DNA of 5,635 nucleotides from Proteiniphilum sp. (GTDB taxonomy: Bacteria; Bacteroidota; Bacteroidia; Bacteroidales; Dysgonomonadaceae). Of this stretch, positions 1-5,635 are shown piece by piece (the stretch's first letter is position 1; each line of letters starts with the position of its first letter). Under the pieces are notes generated by a model. That model was given only the letters and a program-made list of their open reading frames with translations, had not been told where the DNA came from and did no database searches. The stretch lies in contig JAENWZ010000157.1 in assembly GCA_016649795.1 (NCBI GenBank), positions 1-5,635 on the forward strand. Direction: 5' to 3'. The position numbers were made by a program, and so were the translations under genes.

Positions 1-551
1 CACTATTGCACTGGTGGAACGCCAACAATTTCCAGCAACATCTCTATATCGGCCAGGATCTGAAACGCAGCATCGATAAAAACGAACTAAGTACCAAAAT
101 CCGCATGACGCGAGAGATGTCGTTCGTGCATGGGAACTGTTACTGGTACGGTTACCAGATCCTGGATAATTTTGCCGGAGTTGCAGATATGCTGAAAACA
201 GATATTCATCGCTCGAAAGCGTTAATCCCTGCCTACACGCATATGCACGACGGACAGCCCGATGCCGTGAAGAAGCTTGCGGAGGTTTTTACGGAAGACA
301 TGCATTTTCTTACATGGGAACAGAAGAAAGAGCCTTCAAATCCTGAAACAGCCCTGAAATTTGTGGTATATCGTTTTCAGCACAAGCAGAAAGCAGATAT
401 TAATCTGGCTGAGCATATTGTAGCGGTGACGCCCGATAACTTCTTCGTGCTCCCCTACGAGGGAGGGGAAAGCAGGTACACATACGTGGTTACGGCACTG
501 GATGCATTTGGAAACGAATCGAAAGTGAAGAAGATAAAGGTAAGACAGTGA
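1..551 (+). CDS. GHL10 (DUF187) family glycosyl-hydrolase-like protein, 3' end only
   Basis: This is the C-terminal 182 residues of a larger protein; the frame is open to the left edge, so the TTG at position 6 is not the real start. The stretch HLYIGQ (nt 39-56), following a WWN motif, resembles the late part of the GHL10/DUF187 TIM barrel (YngK-like, family 10-like lipoproteins). From about nt 306 to the stop, the pattern LTWEQ...FVVYRF...YVVTALDAFGNES (last part nt 483-521) reads as a fibronectin type III-like domain, usual at the C-terminus of these proteins. Family members are generally exported glycosidases, often lipoproteins, thought to act on cell-wall or environmental glycans. The signal peptide and catalytic acids would lie upstream and are not visible, so substrate and activity cannot be judged. 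The end shows no type IX secretion sorting domain. It is followed after 44 bp by the methyltransferase gene on the same strand. Confidence 0.8.
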   Translation, partial: LLHWWNANNFQQHLYIGQDLKRSIDKNELSTKIRMTREMSFVHGNCYWYGYQILDNFAGVADMLKTDIHRSKALIPAYTHMHDGQPDAVKKLAEVFTEDMHFLTWEQKKEPSNPETALKFVVYRFQHKQKADINLAEHIVAVTPDNFFVLPYEGGESRYTYVVTALDAFGNESKVKKIKVRQ

Positions 552-564
552 AGTATAAAATGAC

Positions 565-572
565 TATCTTTG
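565..572 (+). promoter_or_regulatory. Candidate Bacteroidota -7 promoter element for the methyltransferase gene
   Basis: TATCTTTG matches the Bacteroidota -7 consensus TAnnTTTG at every defined base. It lies in the 44-bp gap between the glycosidase-like stop (551) and the ATG at 596. A start site a few bases downstream, near 577-580, would leave a leader of about 18 nt. I see no TTTG-like -33 element about 20 bp upstream (that position is still inside the preceding gene), so the call rests on the -7 box and its position. If real, the methyltransferase can be transcribed independently of the gene upstream. Confidence 0.4.
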
Positions 573-595
573 TACCCATATAATCGACAGAAAAG

Positions 596-2248
596 ATGAT
601 TGAAACCCAACAATTTCCGCTTATAGCCAAAACCATGGCGGAATTAGAAGATGTGCTGGCAGAAGAATTGATTACACTGGGTGCAAACAATGTGGAGATT
701 GGTACGCGGATGGTCTCCTTTACAGGCGACAAGGCTCTGATGTACAAGACAAACCTGCATTGTCGCACGGCATTGCGGATTTTAAAACCGGTATATTCTT
801 TCAAGGCAGAGAACGCCGATGAGGTGTATGAGGCACTGAAGCAACTCGATTGGGAAGAATTTCTGACGCTGGACAATACTTTTTCAATTGATGCGGTAGT
901 CTATTCACATATATTTCATCATTCAAAGTTCGTCGCTTACCGGGTGAAAGATGCCATTGCCGATTGGTTCAACGAGAAGTACGATAAACGACCCTCTGTG
1001 AGTGTCACCAACCCCGATATCGTCTTCAATATTCATGTGGCTCACAACAAATGTACGCTTTCGCTCGACAGCTCTGGTGAATCCCTGCATAAACGGGGTT
1101 ACCGTGTGGCACAAACAGAGGCACCCCTGAGTGAAGTGCTCGCAGCGGGCATGATTCTTAAATCGGGATGGCATGGTGAGAGCACCTTTGTTGATCCTAT
1201 GTGTGGATCAGGAACACTGTTGATTGAGGCGGCTATGATTGCTTTGGGAATTCCTCCCGGCATACATCGTCAACACTTCGCGTTTGAAAAATGGAAAGAT
1301 TTCGATGAGGAGCTCTTCAGCATGATATATAATGATGATTCGGGTGCACGCGAGTTCACACATCGCATCGTTGGTTCTGATATATCTCCAATGGCCATCG
1401 CCATCGCGGAGAAAAATATCAAAAGTGCAGGATTAAAAAAATATATCGATCTGAGTGTGCTGCCTCTTCAGCAATATACAGAAGCACCGGCTGCGGAAGG
1501 TGTGCTGATTACCAACCCTCCTTATGGTGAACGCATCAAAGTGGAAGAGCTGGAAGCGCTCTACTCGATGATTGGTGAACGGCTGAAACATGTCTTCCTG
1601 GGATTCAATGCCTATGTGTTGAGTTATCGGAAAGAGTCGTTCGATGCCATCGGACTGAAGCATTCCAACCGTTTTTTCCTTTACAATGGTGCATTGGAAT
1701 GTGAAATGCGTGAATATGAGATTTTCTCGGGGAAACGGAAGGAGCTCTCAAAGAGTGATAATTTTCGCGAAAAACGCGGCAATAAAGAGGCACAACAGGA
1801 ACGAAACTCAAAAGAGGGTTATCGCCGCTCCAACAGGAGCGAACGCACAGATGAGGATGCACCGCGAGGTGAGTTCAATCGCAAAAGAGGGGATGAGAGA
1901 CCTGACAGAAGAGGAGACAGACCTTTTACACAGCGTGAACGCTCCTTCGACTCTGACAGAAGACCGGAGAGACGTCCCTACGACTCTGACAAGAGACCGG
2001 ACAGGCGCCCCTACGACTCCGACAAAAGAGCGGAGAGACGTCCCTATGACGCTGATAAAAAACCGGAGAGACGCTCCTATGACTCCGACAAAAGAACGGA
2101 GAGACGCCCCTATGGAGATACTGATAAACCGCGCGATTCCAAAAGAGAATACCATAAAAAAAGTGAAGCTCCTTTCAGTGACCGCAAAAAAAGTGATGGT
2201 GCAGTAAAAGAGCTTAAGCTGAGTCGTTTTCCAAAGAAAAAAGATTGA
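596..2248 (+). CDS. rlmL: THUMP-domain class I SAM-dependent 23S rRNA guanine-N2 methyltransferase, RlmL/YpsC-like, with long basic tail
   Basis: The 550-residue protein probably methylates guanine N2 in 23S rRNA (m2G2445 in E. coli, by family homology) using S-adenosylmethionine in the cytoplasm. Residues about 1-160 form the N-terminal ferredoxin-like/THUMP RNA-binding region. The Rossmann methyltransferase domain follows: motif I DPMCGSGTLLIEAA (200-213), the acidic residue of motif II in GSDIS (260-264), and catalytic motif IV TNPPYGER (306-313). The NPPY form fits exocyclic-amine methylation of a nucleobase. The core ends near residue 380, the size of B. subtilis YpsC; unlike E. coli RlmL it lacks a fused RlmK half. 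Residues 380-550 are low-complexity and rich in Arg, Lys and Asp, with five 11-residue repeats (452-506), probably disordered and RNA-binding. Databases often label such proteins N6-adenine-specific DNA methylase; the THUMP domain argues against that. The ATG at 596 follows the candidate promoter closely and gives a standard family N-terminus. The gene symbol is by homology; the exact target is inferred. Confidence 0.87.
   Translation: MIETQQFPLIAKTMAELEDVLAEELITLGANNVEIGTRMVSFTGDKALMYKTNLHCRTALRILKPVYSFKAENADEVYEALKQLDWEEFLTLDNTFSIDAVVYSHIFHHSKFVAYRVKDAIADWFNEKYDKRPSVSVTNPDIVFNIHVAHNKCTLSLDSSGESLHKRGYRVAQTEAPLSEVLAAGMILKSGWHGESTFVDPMCGSGTLLIEAAMIALGIPPGIHRQHFAFEKWKDFDEELFSMIYNDDSGAREFTHRIVGSDISPMAIAIAEKNIKSAGLKKYIDLSVLPLQQYTEAPAAEGVLITNPPYGERIKVEELEALYSMIGERLKHVFLGFNAYVLSYRKESFDAIGLKHSNRFFLYNGALECEMREYEIFSGKRKELSKSDNFREKRGNKEAQQERNSKEGYRRSNRSERTDEDAPRGEFNRKRGDERPDRRGDRPFTQRERSFDSDRRPERRPYDSDKRPDRRPYDSDKRAERRPYDADKKPERRSYDSDKRTERRPYGDTDKPRDSKREYHKKSEAPFSDRKKSDGAVKELKLSRFPKKKD
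1949..2113 (+). repeat. Five tandem 33-bp in-frame repeats in the methyltransferase tail
   Basis: Five consecutive 33-bp units (starts 1949, 1982, 2015, 2048, 2081) encode 11-residue repeats with consensus DSDKRPERRPY, residues 452-506. The units vary: the first has RR for KR, the second PD for PE, the third AE, the fourth DADKKPERRSY, the fifth TE. Units three and five differ at only 2 of 33 bases, while the others have diverged further, often at synonymous sites, so the protein pattern appears to be held more strongly than the DNA. Each unit alternates acidic DSD and basic KR/RR clusters and ends in an aromatic Tyr, a composition typical of disordered RNA-contacting tails. Tandem in-frame units can expand or contract by slippage or recombination without breaking the frame. 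Confidence 0.93.
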
Positions 2249-2266
2249 AAAAACCTATTTTTCTTT
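2233..2266. terminator. Possible weak bidirectional terminator at the convergent gene junction
   Basis: A perfect 9-bp inverted repeat, AAAGAAAAA at 2233-2241 and TTTTTCTTT at 2258-2266, encloses a 16-nt loop holding the stop codons of both convergent genes. An alternative tighter hairpin pairs GAAAAA (2247-2252) with TTTTTC (2258-2263) around a 5-nt loop. Both stems are almost entirely A-T with a single G-C pair, so they are weak, but the T-run on either strand suits intrinsic termination in both directions. The purine-rich Lys codons at the end of the methyltransferase gene could produce such a match by chance. Confidence 0.3.
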
Positions 2267-3346
2267 AGTCTGAATTAATTCCTCCATCTCTCTTGCCAGT
2301 TTGTGCGTTGCTGCCCGGTCGGTCTTACCGTTTCCGGTTTGTGGGACAGCGTTTACGGTCAGGATATGCAACGGCTGCTGATAACGGGGCAGGTACTCCT
2401 CCACTGCCTTTCTTACGGCAACAGTGTCAGCCTCCGGTTCTATCAGCAGCACAACGGCTTCCCCCAGTTTCGGATGTGGCAGGGATGTGATCGCGTAGTT
2501 CCCCTTTATATAAGAACGCAAAATCCGCTCAACCTCTTCTATATGTACCTTGATCCCCCCGCTGTTGATCACATTGTCTCTTCTACCGATTATACGGAAC
2601 GTACCCCCCGCTCTTATTTCGGCAATATCGTTTGTAACTATCGGTTCATCGGCCACCCCCTGGGTGTTGATGATCAGTGTTTGCTCTTCTGACAGGTTCA
2701 GCCTCACCCCCGGCAAAGGGGTGTAGTAACTGTCTGCTTCGGCACCGTTGATTCTGCGCAGTGCAATATGTGAAAGCGTTTCGGTCATTCCGTAGGTGGA
2801 GTAGACTGCGTTGGGTAACTCTTTCAGTGCATCTTCAAGCTTCTCATCTATTGCTCCTCCGCCAATAATTAGCTGTCTGATTTGAGATAACCGTTGTTTT
2901 TCTTCCCCGGTTTGGAGGGAGTTATAGACCTGCAGTGGCACCATCGCCGCAAATTCCAAAGGGAGCGTCATCCGGGCCAGGGGATGCCCCGACGGTTCTA
3001 CCGGATAAATGTCCAGCCCGGCATAGATGGCACGCACTACCATCATCTTCCCCGCAATATAGTTCAGCGGCAGGCAGAGCAACGTCTTATCGCCTTTCTT
3101 CAGTTGAAAGAAGTCGCAGGTCATCTTTGCGCTTTGTAGCATCTGTTCCTTGCGTACGGTGATCTCTTTTGGCACCCCCGTAGAGCCTGATGTATGGAGA
3201 CTGAGGGTGGGGGATGGGGTGAACCAATCCTTTAGAAAGAGAAACAACTGATGATGAAAAGGGGATTGACCGATGAACCCGGTATCCCGCTCTGCGCTGA
3301 TCTCTTCACTGCTGTAGGTGATCCCGGAAATACATATCTTATTCAT
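2255..3346 (-). CDS. menE: o-Succinylbenzoate-CoA ligase MenE (short form)
   Basis: MenE activates o-succinylbenzoate with ATP and CoA, through an acyl-adenylate, to o-succinylbenzoyl-CoA, the MenB substrate. The 363-residue protein has the ANL (AMP-binding) family motifs in order: phosphate loop HTSGSTGVPK (51-60), adenine/acyl motif STYGMTET (183-190), the ribose-binding Asp within GRRDNVINSGG (254-264, domain hinge region), and QTGNGKTDR (336-344), where Lys341 is the expected adenylation lysine. The phosphate loop begins only about 50 residues from the start, against 450-490 total residues for E. coli and B. subtilis MenE, so most of the usual N-terminal subdomain is missing while all core motifs remain. 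The ATG at 3346 overlaps the end of menC by 8 nt, which supports this start and translational coupling. It is the last gene of the operon in view, ending 6 bp from the convergent methyltransferase. Generic acyl-CoA ligase identity is unlikely given the men context. Confidence 0.93.
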   Translation of the reverse strand: MNKICISGITYSSEEISAERDTGFIGQSPFHHQLFLFLKDWFTPSPTLSLHTSGSTGVPKEITVRKEQMLQSAKMTCDFFQLKKGDKTLLCLPLNYIAGKMMVVRAIYAGLDIYPVEPSGHPLARMTLPLEFAAMVPLQVYNSLQTGEEKQRLSQIRQLIIGGGAIDEKLEDALKELPNAVYSTYGMTETLSHIALRRINGAEADSYYTPLPGVRLNLSEEQTLIINTQGVADEPIVTNDIAEIRAGGTFRIIGRRDNVINSGGIKVHIEEVERILRSYIKGNYAITSLPHPKLGEAVVLLIEPEADTVAVRKAVEEYLPRYQQPLHILTVNAVPQTGNGKTDRAATHKLAREMEELIQTKEK

Positions 3347-4397
3347 ATCGGTTTGTTTTTATGTCAGGGAAGGTACCCTCCGGATCGAACCATAACCGCT
3401 CACCCCTTATCTCCAGCGGCAGAGGGATATTGTTGGAGTAGAGTGTGCCGGTGCCCAGTCCCTGCGGTAACAGGTTGCCGAGGCTGGCACACCATTGTGC
3501 GATGCTGTTCAGGCCAATGTTCGACTCAAGGGCCGAGGTGATCCACCATGCGATATCCATCTCCCCGGCCAGTGCGATCCATTCGCTGCATCCGCTGATG
3601 CCCCCGTGCAGGGAGGGTTTCAATATAATATATTGTGGTAGGATGGTCCCCAGCAGCTTTCTCTTTTCGGCAGGATCGCTGATGCCGATCAGCTCCTCGT
3701 CCAGTGCGATGGGCAGGGGCGATGAGGCACATACCCGGGCCATCTCCTGCCATTGTCCCGCCTGAATGGGCTGTTCAATGGAGTGTATCTCCAGTTCAGC
3801 CAACCTCCAGAGTTTCTCTGAGGCATCTATGCTACTGAATGCTCCGTTGGCATCAACACGCAGTTCCACCTCCTCTACGGGATAGCGGTTGCGTATAGAG
3901 CGTAACATCCCGAGCTCCGTCTCGAAGTCGATGGCACCGATCTTCAGCTTGACAGTGCGAAAACCCCTTGCCAACACCGACTCAATCTGCTGCATCATGG
4001 CGGTTTGATCTCCCATCCAGATAAGGCCGTTGATGGTGATCCCTTCGGCACCCCGACTGAAAGGGGTGTCCCATAGCTGCCATGAGCGTTGCTGATAGTG
4101 TCGCATGGCTGTCTCCAACCCGAAGAGGATCGATGGGTAATTGCGCAGCAGTTCCCTGTCCACCCCCTGTTTCTCCTCTGTGAGCCTGCAGAAAGAGGCG
4201 AGGGTCTCAGCGTAACCGGCATCATAATCAGAGCTGAGATCCGGCAGCGGTGCACACTCCCCTATTCCGTAATGGGAAGCATCCTCACTGTCGCGGAACA
4301 GTACATACCATACCCTGTGATCGCTGTAGATGCCTCTCGAGGTGGCTGCCGGCTGTTTGAACCGAAGCGTGTAGGGGATGATCTCTGTCGTGAACAC
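3339..4397 (-). CDS. menC: o-Succinylbenzoate synthase MenC
   Basis: MenC is an enolase-superfamily enzyme that dehydrates SHCHC to o-succinylbenzoate in menaquinone synthesis. The 352 residues show the N-terminal capping domain and the barrel with the expected active site: KLK (150-152, catalytic Lys152), metal ligands Asp182 (in RVDANGAF), Glu208 (in IEQP) and Asp233 (in ALDEE), and second catalytic Lys260 (in ILKPS). The spacing fits the MenC/muconate lactonizing subgroup, and the position between menB and menE decides the function over dipeptide epimerase or N-acylamino acid racemase. The start is a GTG (4397-4395). It is the only workable start because the menB TAA (4412-4410) lies in the same frame four codons upstream, with no ATG, GTG or TTG between, and the next Met is residue 98. 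The stop overlaps the menE ATG by 8 nt. Confidence 0.94.
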   Translation of the reverse strand: MFTTEIIPYTLRFKQPAATSRGIYSDHRVWYVLFRDSEDASHYGIGECAPLPDLSSDYDAGYAETLASFCRLTEEKQGVDRELLRNYPSILFGLETAMRHYQQRSWQLWDTPFSRGAEGITINGLIWMGDQTAMMQQIESVLARGFRTVKLKIGAIDFETELGMLRSIRNRYPVEEVELRVDANGAFSSIDASEKLWRLAELEIHSIEQPIQAGQWQEMARVCASSPLPIALDEELIGISDPAEKRKLLGTILPQYIILKPSLHGGISGCSEWIALAGEMDIAWWITSALESNIGLNSIAQWCASLGNLLPQGLGTGTLYSNNIPLPLEIRGERLWFDPEGTFPDIKTNRYE

Positions 4398-4409
4398 GGC
4401 TATACAGCT

Positions 4410-5231
4410 TTAAGGAAGTTTGGGAAATTTTTTAAAGTCCGGCTTACGTTTCTCCAGAAAAGCCTGCTTGCCCTCCTGCGCCTCGTCGGTCAGGTAGTAG
4501 AGCATGGTGGCATCACCTGCCAGCTCCTGGATACCCGCCTGTCCGTCCAGCTCGGCATTGAGCCCCGCCTTGATCATGCGCAGCGCCAGCGGACTGTGTT
4601 GCATCATCGTCTCTGCCCACTCCACCACTTCCTCCTCGAGCTGATCGAAGGGTACCACCTTGTTCACCAGCCCCATATCGAGTGCTTCCTGCGCGTTGTA
4701 CTGTCGGCAGAGGAACCATATCTCCCTCGCTTTCTTCTGTCCCACAATACGGGCGAGGTAGGAGGATCCGAAGCCGGCGTCGAAGCTCCCCACGCGGGGG
4801 CCGGTCTGTCCGAAGATGGCATTGTCTGAGGCGATGGTCAGGTCGCACACCACATGCAGCACATGCCCTCCGCCAATAGCATAGCCGTTCACCATGGCGA
4901 TGACCGGCTTGGGGATGGAGCGGATCTGTTTCTGCACCTCCAGCACACTGAGACGGGGCACACCGTCCTTGCCGATATAGCCTCCTTTCCCCTTTACATT
5001 CTGATCTCCTCCCGAGCAGAATGCTTTATCACCTGCTCCCGTGATCACAACAACGCTGATATCCGCCTCTTCGCGGCAGATGCGCAAAGCATCGCTCATC
5101 TCTGCGGTGGTTGTGGGCGTAAAGGCGTTGCGGTAACGGGGGCGGTTGATCGTGATACGTGCAATACCGTTATAGAAATCAAAGAGAATATCTTCATATT
5201 CCTTCATCGTTGTCCATGCTCTCTTTGTCAT
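4410..5231 (-). CDS. menB: 1,4-Dihydroxy-2-naphthoyl-CoA synthase MenB (bicarbonate-type)
   Basis: MenB, a crotonase-fold enzyme, cyclizes o-succinylbenzoyl-CoA to 1,4-dihydroxy-2-naphthoyl-CoA, forming the second ring of menaquinone. The 273-residue length is typical. Visible elements are FCSGGDQ (71-77), the oxyanion-hole region GYAIGGGH (116-123), GQTGPRVGSFD (141-151) with Ser149 and catalytic Asp151, and the C-terminal Tyr246 with KRKPDFKKFP, all highly conserved in the family. Gly144 in QTGP, with Gln142 and Trp172 at the expected 30-residue spacing, marks the type I form that uses a bound bicarbonate as the general base rather than a side-chain Asp. The ATG at 5231 lies 5 bp after the menD stop and gives the N-terminus expected of relatives; an internal Met9 is a less likely start. 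menC follows 12 bp downstream in the same frame. Confidence 0.97.
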   Translation of the reverse strand: MTKRAWTTMKEYEDILFDFYNGIARITINRPRYRNAFTPTTTAEMSDALRICREEADISVVVITGAGDKAFCSGGDQNVKGKGGYIGKDGVPRLSVLEVQKQIRSIPKPVIAMVNGYAIGGGHVLHVVCDLTIASDNAIFGQTGPRVGSFDAGFGSSYLARIVGQKKAREIWFLCRQYNAQEALDMGLVNKVVPFDQLEEEVVEWAETMMQHSPLALRMIKAGLNAELDGQAGIQELAGDATMLYYLTDEAQEGKQAFLEKRKPDFKKFPKLP

Positions 5232-5236
5232 TGCTC

Positions 5237-5635
5237 TTATTTGTTTTTTTGTTGATGATAATAGGATGCTATCTGTTCCATATTCTCCATCGCGGAGGTG
5301 AACACTTCCAGAAGAACAGGTTTCTCACTATTCGGGTTCATGAAAGCGTGTATATTTTGTAGCAGTTCCTCTCTGTTACGGGCGGCGAGGTAGTGAAAGC
5401 CCTGTTGCTCAGCCCAGGTTTTGGCCTCCGTTGAATGTGCTGCAGCAATATAGTCGTTCAGTGCTTCCGATTTGTTCAGCCCCGGAAGCGAGTGGAAGAT
5501 CTCACCACCGCCGTTGTTGTTCAGCAAAATACGCAGGTGGGGCGAGAGGTGTCTGTTCCACAGTCCGTTCATATCGTAGAAGAAGCTCAGGTCGCCAATA
5601 AGCAGGAAGGTCAGCCGTTCCGATGCAGCTGCATA
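5237..5635 (-). CDS. menD: SEPHCHC synthase MenD, C-terminal part (gene runs off the right edge)
   Basis: MenD is the thiamine diphosphate enzyme that joins 2-oxoglutarate, after decarboxylation, to isochorismate, giving SEPHCHC, the first committed step of menaquinone synthesis. Only the last 132 residues are present, beginning at a Tyr codon at the window edge. They hold the ThDP/Mg-binding signature: LLIGDLSFFYDMNGLWN (from nt about 5600 down to 5550) followed by ILLNNNGGGEIFHSLPG, very close to the GDLS...NNNGG pattern of MenD, where GDLS replaces the usual GDG of other ThDP enzymes. The Met codon at 5572 falls inside this motif and is not a start. The tail ends in a short Gln/Lys-rich stretch. 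menB starts 5 bp downstream, so the two are surely cotranscribed. The PP and central domains and the operon promoter lie outside the window. Confidence 0.95.
   Translation of the reverse strand, partial: YAAASERLTFLLIGDLSFFYDMNGLWNRHLSPHLRILLNNNGGGEIFHSLPGLNKSEALNDYIAAAHSTEAKTWAEQQGFHYLAARNREELLQNIHAFMNPNSEKPVLLEVFTSAMENMEQIASYYHQQKNK

Noticed and set aside
490..876. 128-residue minus-strand open frame opposite the methyltransferase start
   Set aside because: It overlaps the well-supported THUMP region and the preceding gene end; the product is Ser-rich with no recognisable motif.
1047..1054. CAAATGTA, a minus-strand match to TAnnTTTG
   Set aside because: It sits inside the methyltransferase coding sequence with no minus-strand gene downstream; a match to five or six fixed bases is expected by chance.
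1949..2113. Repeat array as a CRISPR
   Set aside because: The 33-bp units are directly adjacent with no spacers, differ from each other, and are translated in frame.
1808..2155. 115-residue antisense open frame across the repeat array
   Set aside because: Same cause as the sense shadow: periodic sequence without stops on the opposite strand. No promoter or recognisable product.
1686..2207. 173-residue open frame on the plus strand inside the methyltransferase tail
   Set aside because: It is a frame-shifted shadow. The 33-bp repeat period is a multiple of three, so every frame through the array stays periodic and lacks stops; the product resembles no known family.
4089..4829. 246-residue plus-strand open frame opposite menC and menB
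   Set aside because: It is antisense to two genes with complete catalytic motifs; the translation shows no family pattern and spans the menB-menC junction.
4854..5362. Plus-strand open frames opposite menB and menD
   Set aside because: They are shadows of conserved MenB and MenD coding sequence with no supporting features.
5570..5572. ATG as the start of a separate 111-residue protein
   Set aside because: The codon lies within the conserved ThDP-binding motif of MenD, and the frame continues open to the window edge with MenD-like sequence.

Overview
The window looks like an ordinary chromosomal stretch of a Bacteroidota member, probably Bacteroidales and possibly near Dysgonomonadaceae; the family-level guess is inference only. 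The evidence is a menaquinone gene order menD-menB-menC-menE, a perfect Bacteroidota-type -7 promoter element (TAnnTTTG), start sites without clear Shine-Dalgarno sequences, and a GHL10 (DUF187) glycosidase-like protein with a C-terminal fibronectin-type fold, a family common in gut and anaerobic-digester Bacteroidota.

Layout. Plus strand, 1-551: the 3' end of a GHL10/DUF187 glycosyl-hydrolase-like gene. A 44-bp gap (552-595) holds a candidate promoter. Plus strand, 596-2248: a THUMP-domain class I SAM-dependent RNA methyltransferase of the RlmL/YpsC type, with a 170-residue basic, disordered tail that contains five tandem 11-residue repeats. Minus strand, 2255-5635: a tight menaquinone operon, transcribed right to left, menD (3' end only), menB, menC and menE. 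The two transcription units converge with 6 bp between the methyltransferase and menE stop codons, and a small AT-rich inverted repeat spans that junction.

How the genes work together. MenD starts the o-succinylbenzoate branch from isochorismate. MenC dehydrates SHCHC to o-succinylbenzoate, MenE activates it to OSB-CoA, and MenB closes the naphthoate ring to give DHNA-CoA. The spacings (5 bp menD-menB, 12 bp menB-menC, 8-nt overlap menC-menE) point to one translationally linked transcript whose promoter lies beyond the right edge. The step between MenD and MenC (MenH) has no gene in this part of the cluster. The methyltransferase is an rRNA modification enzyme with no evident link to the men genes.

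There are no tRNA or rRNA genes, mobile elements, CRISPR arrays or gene-free stretches above 50 bp. I found no evidence for a previously undescribed system. The most unusual feature is the repeat-bearing basic tail on the RNA methyltransferase.
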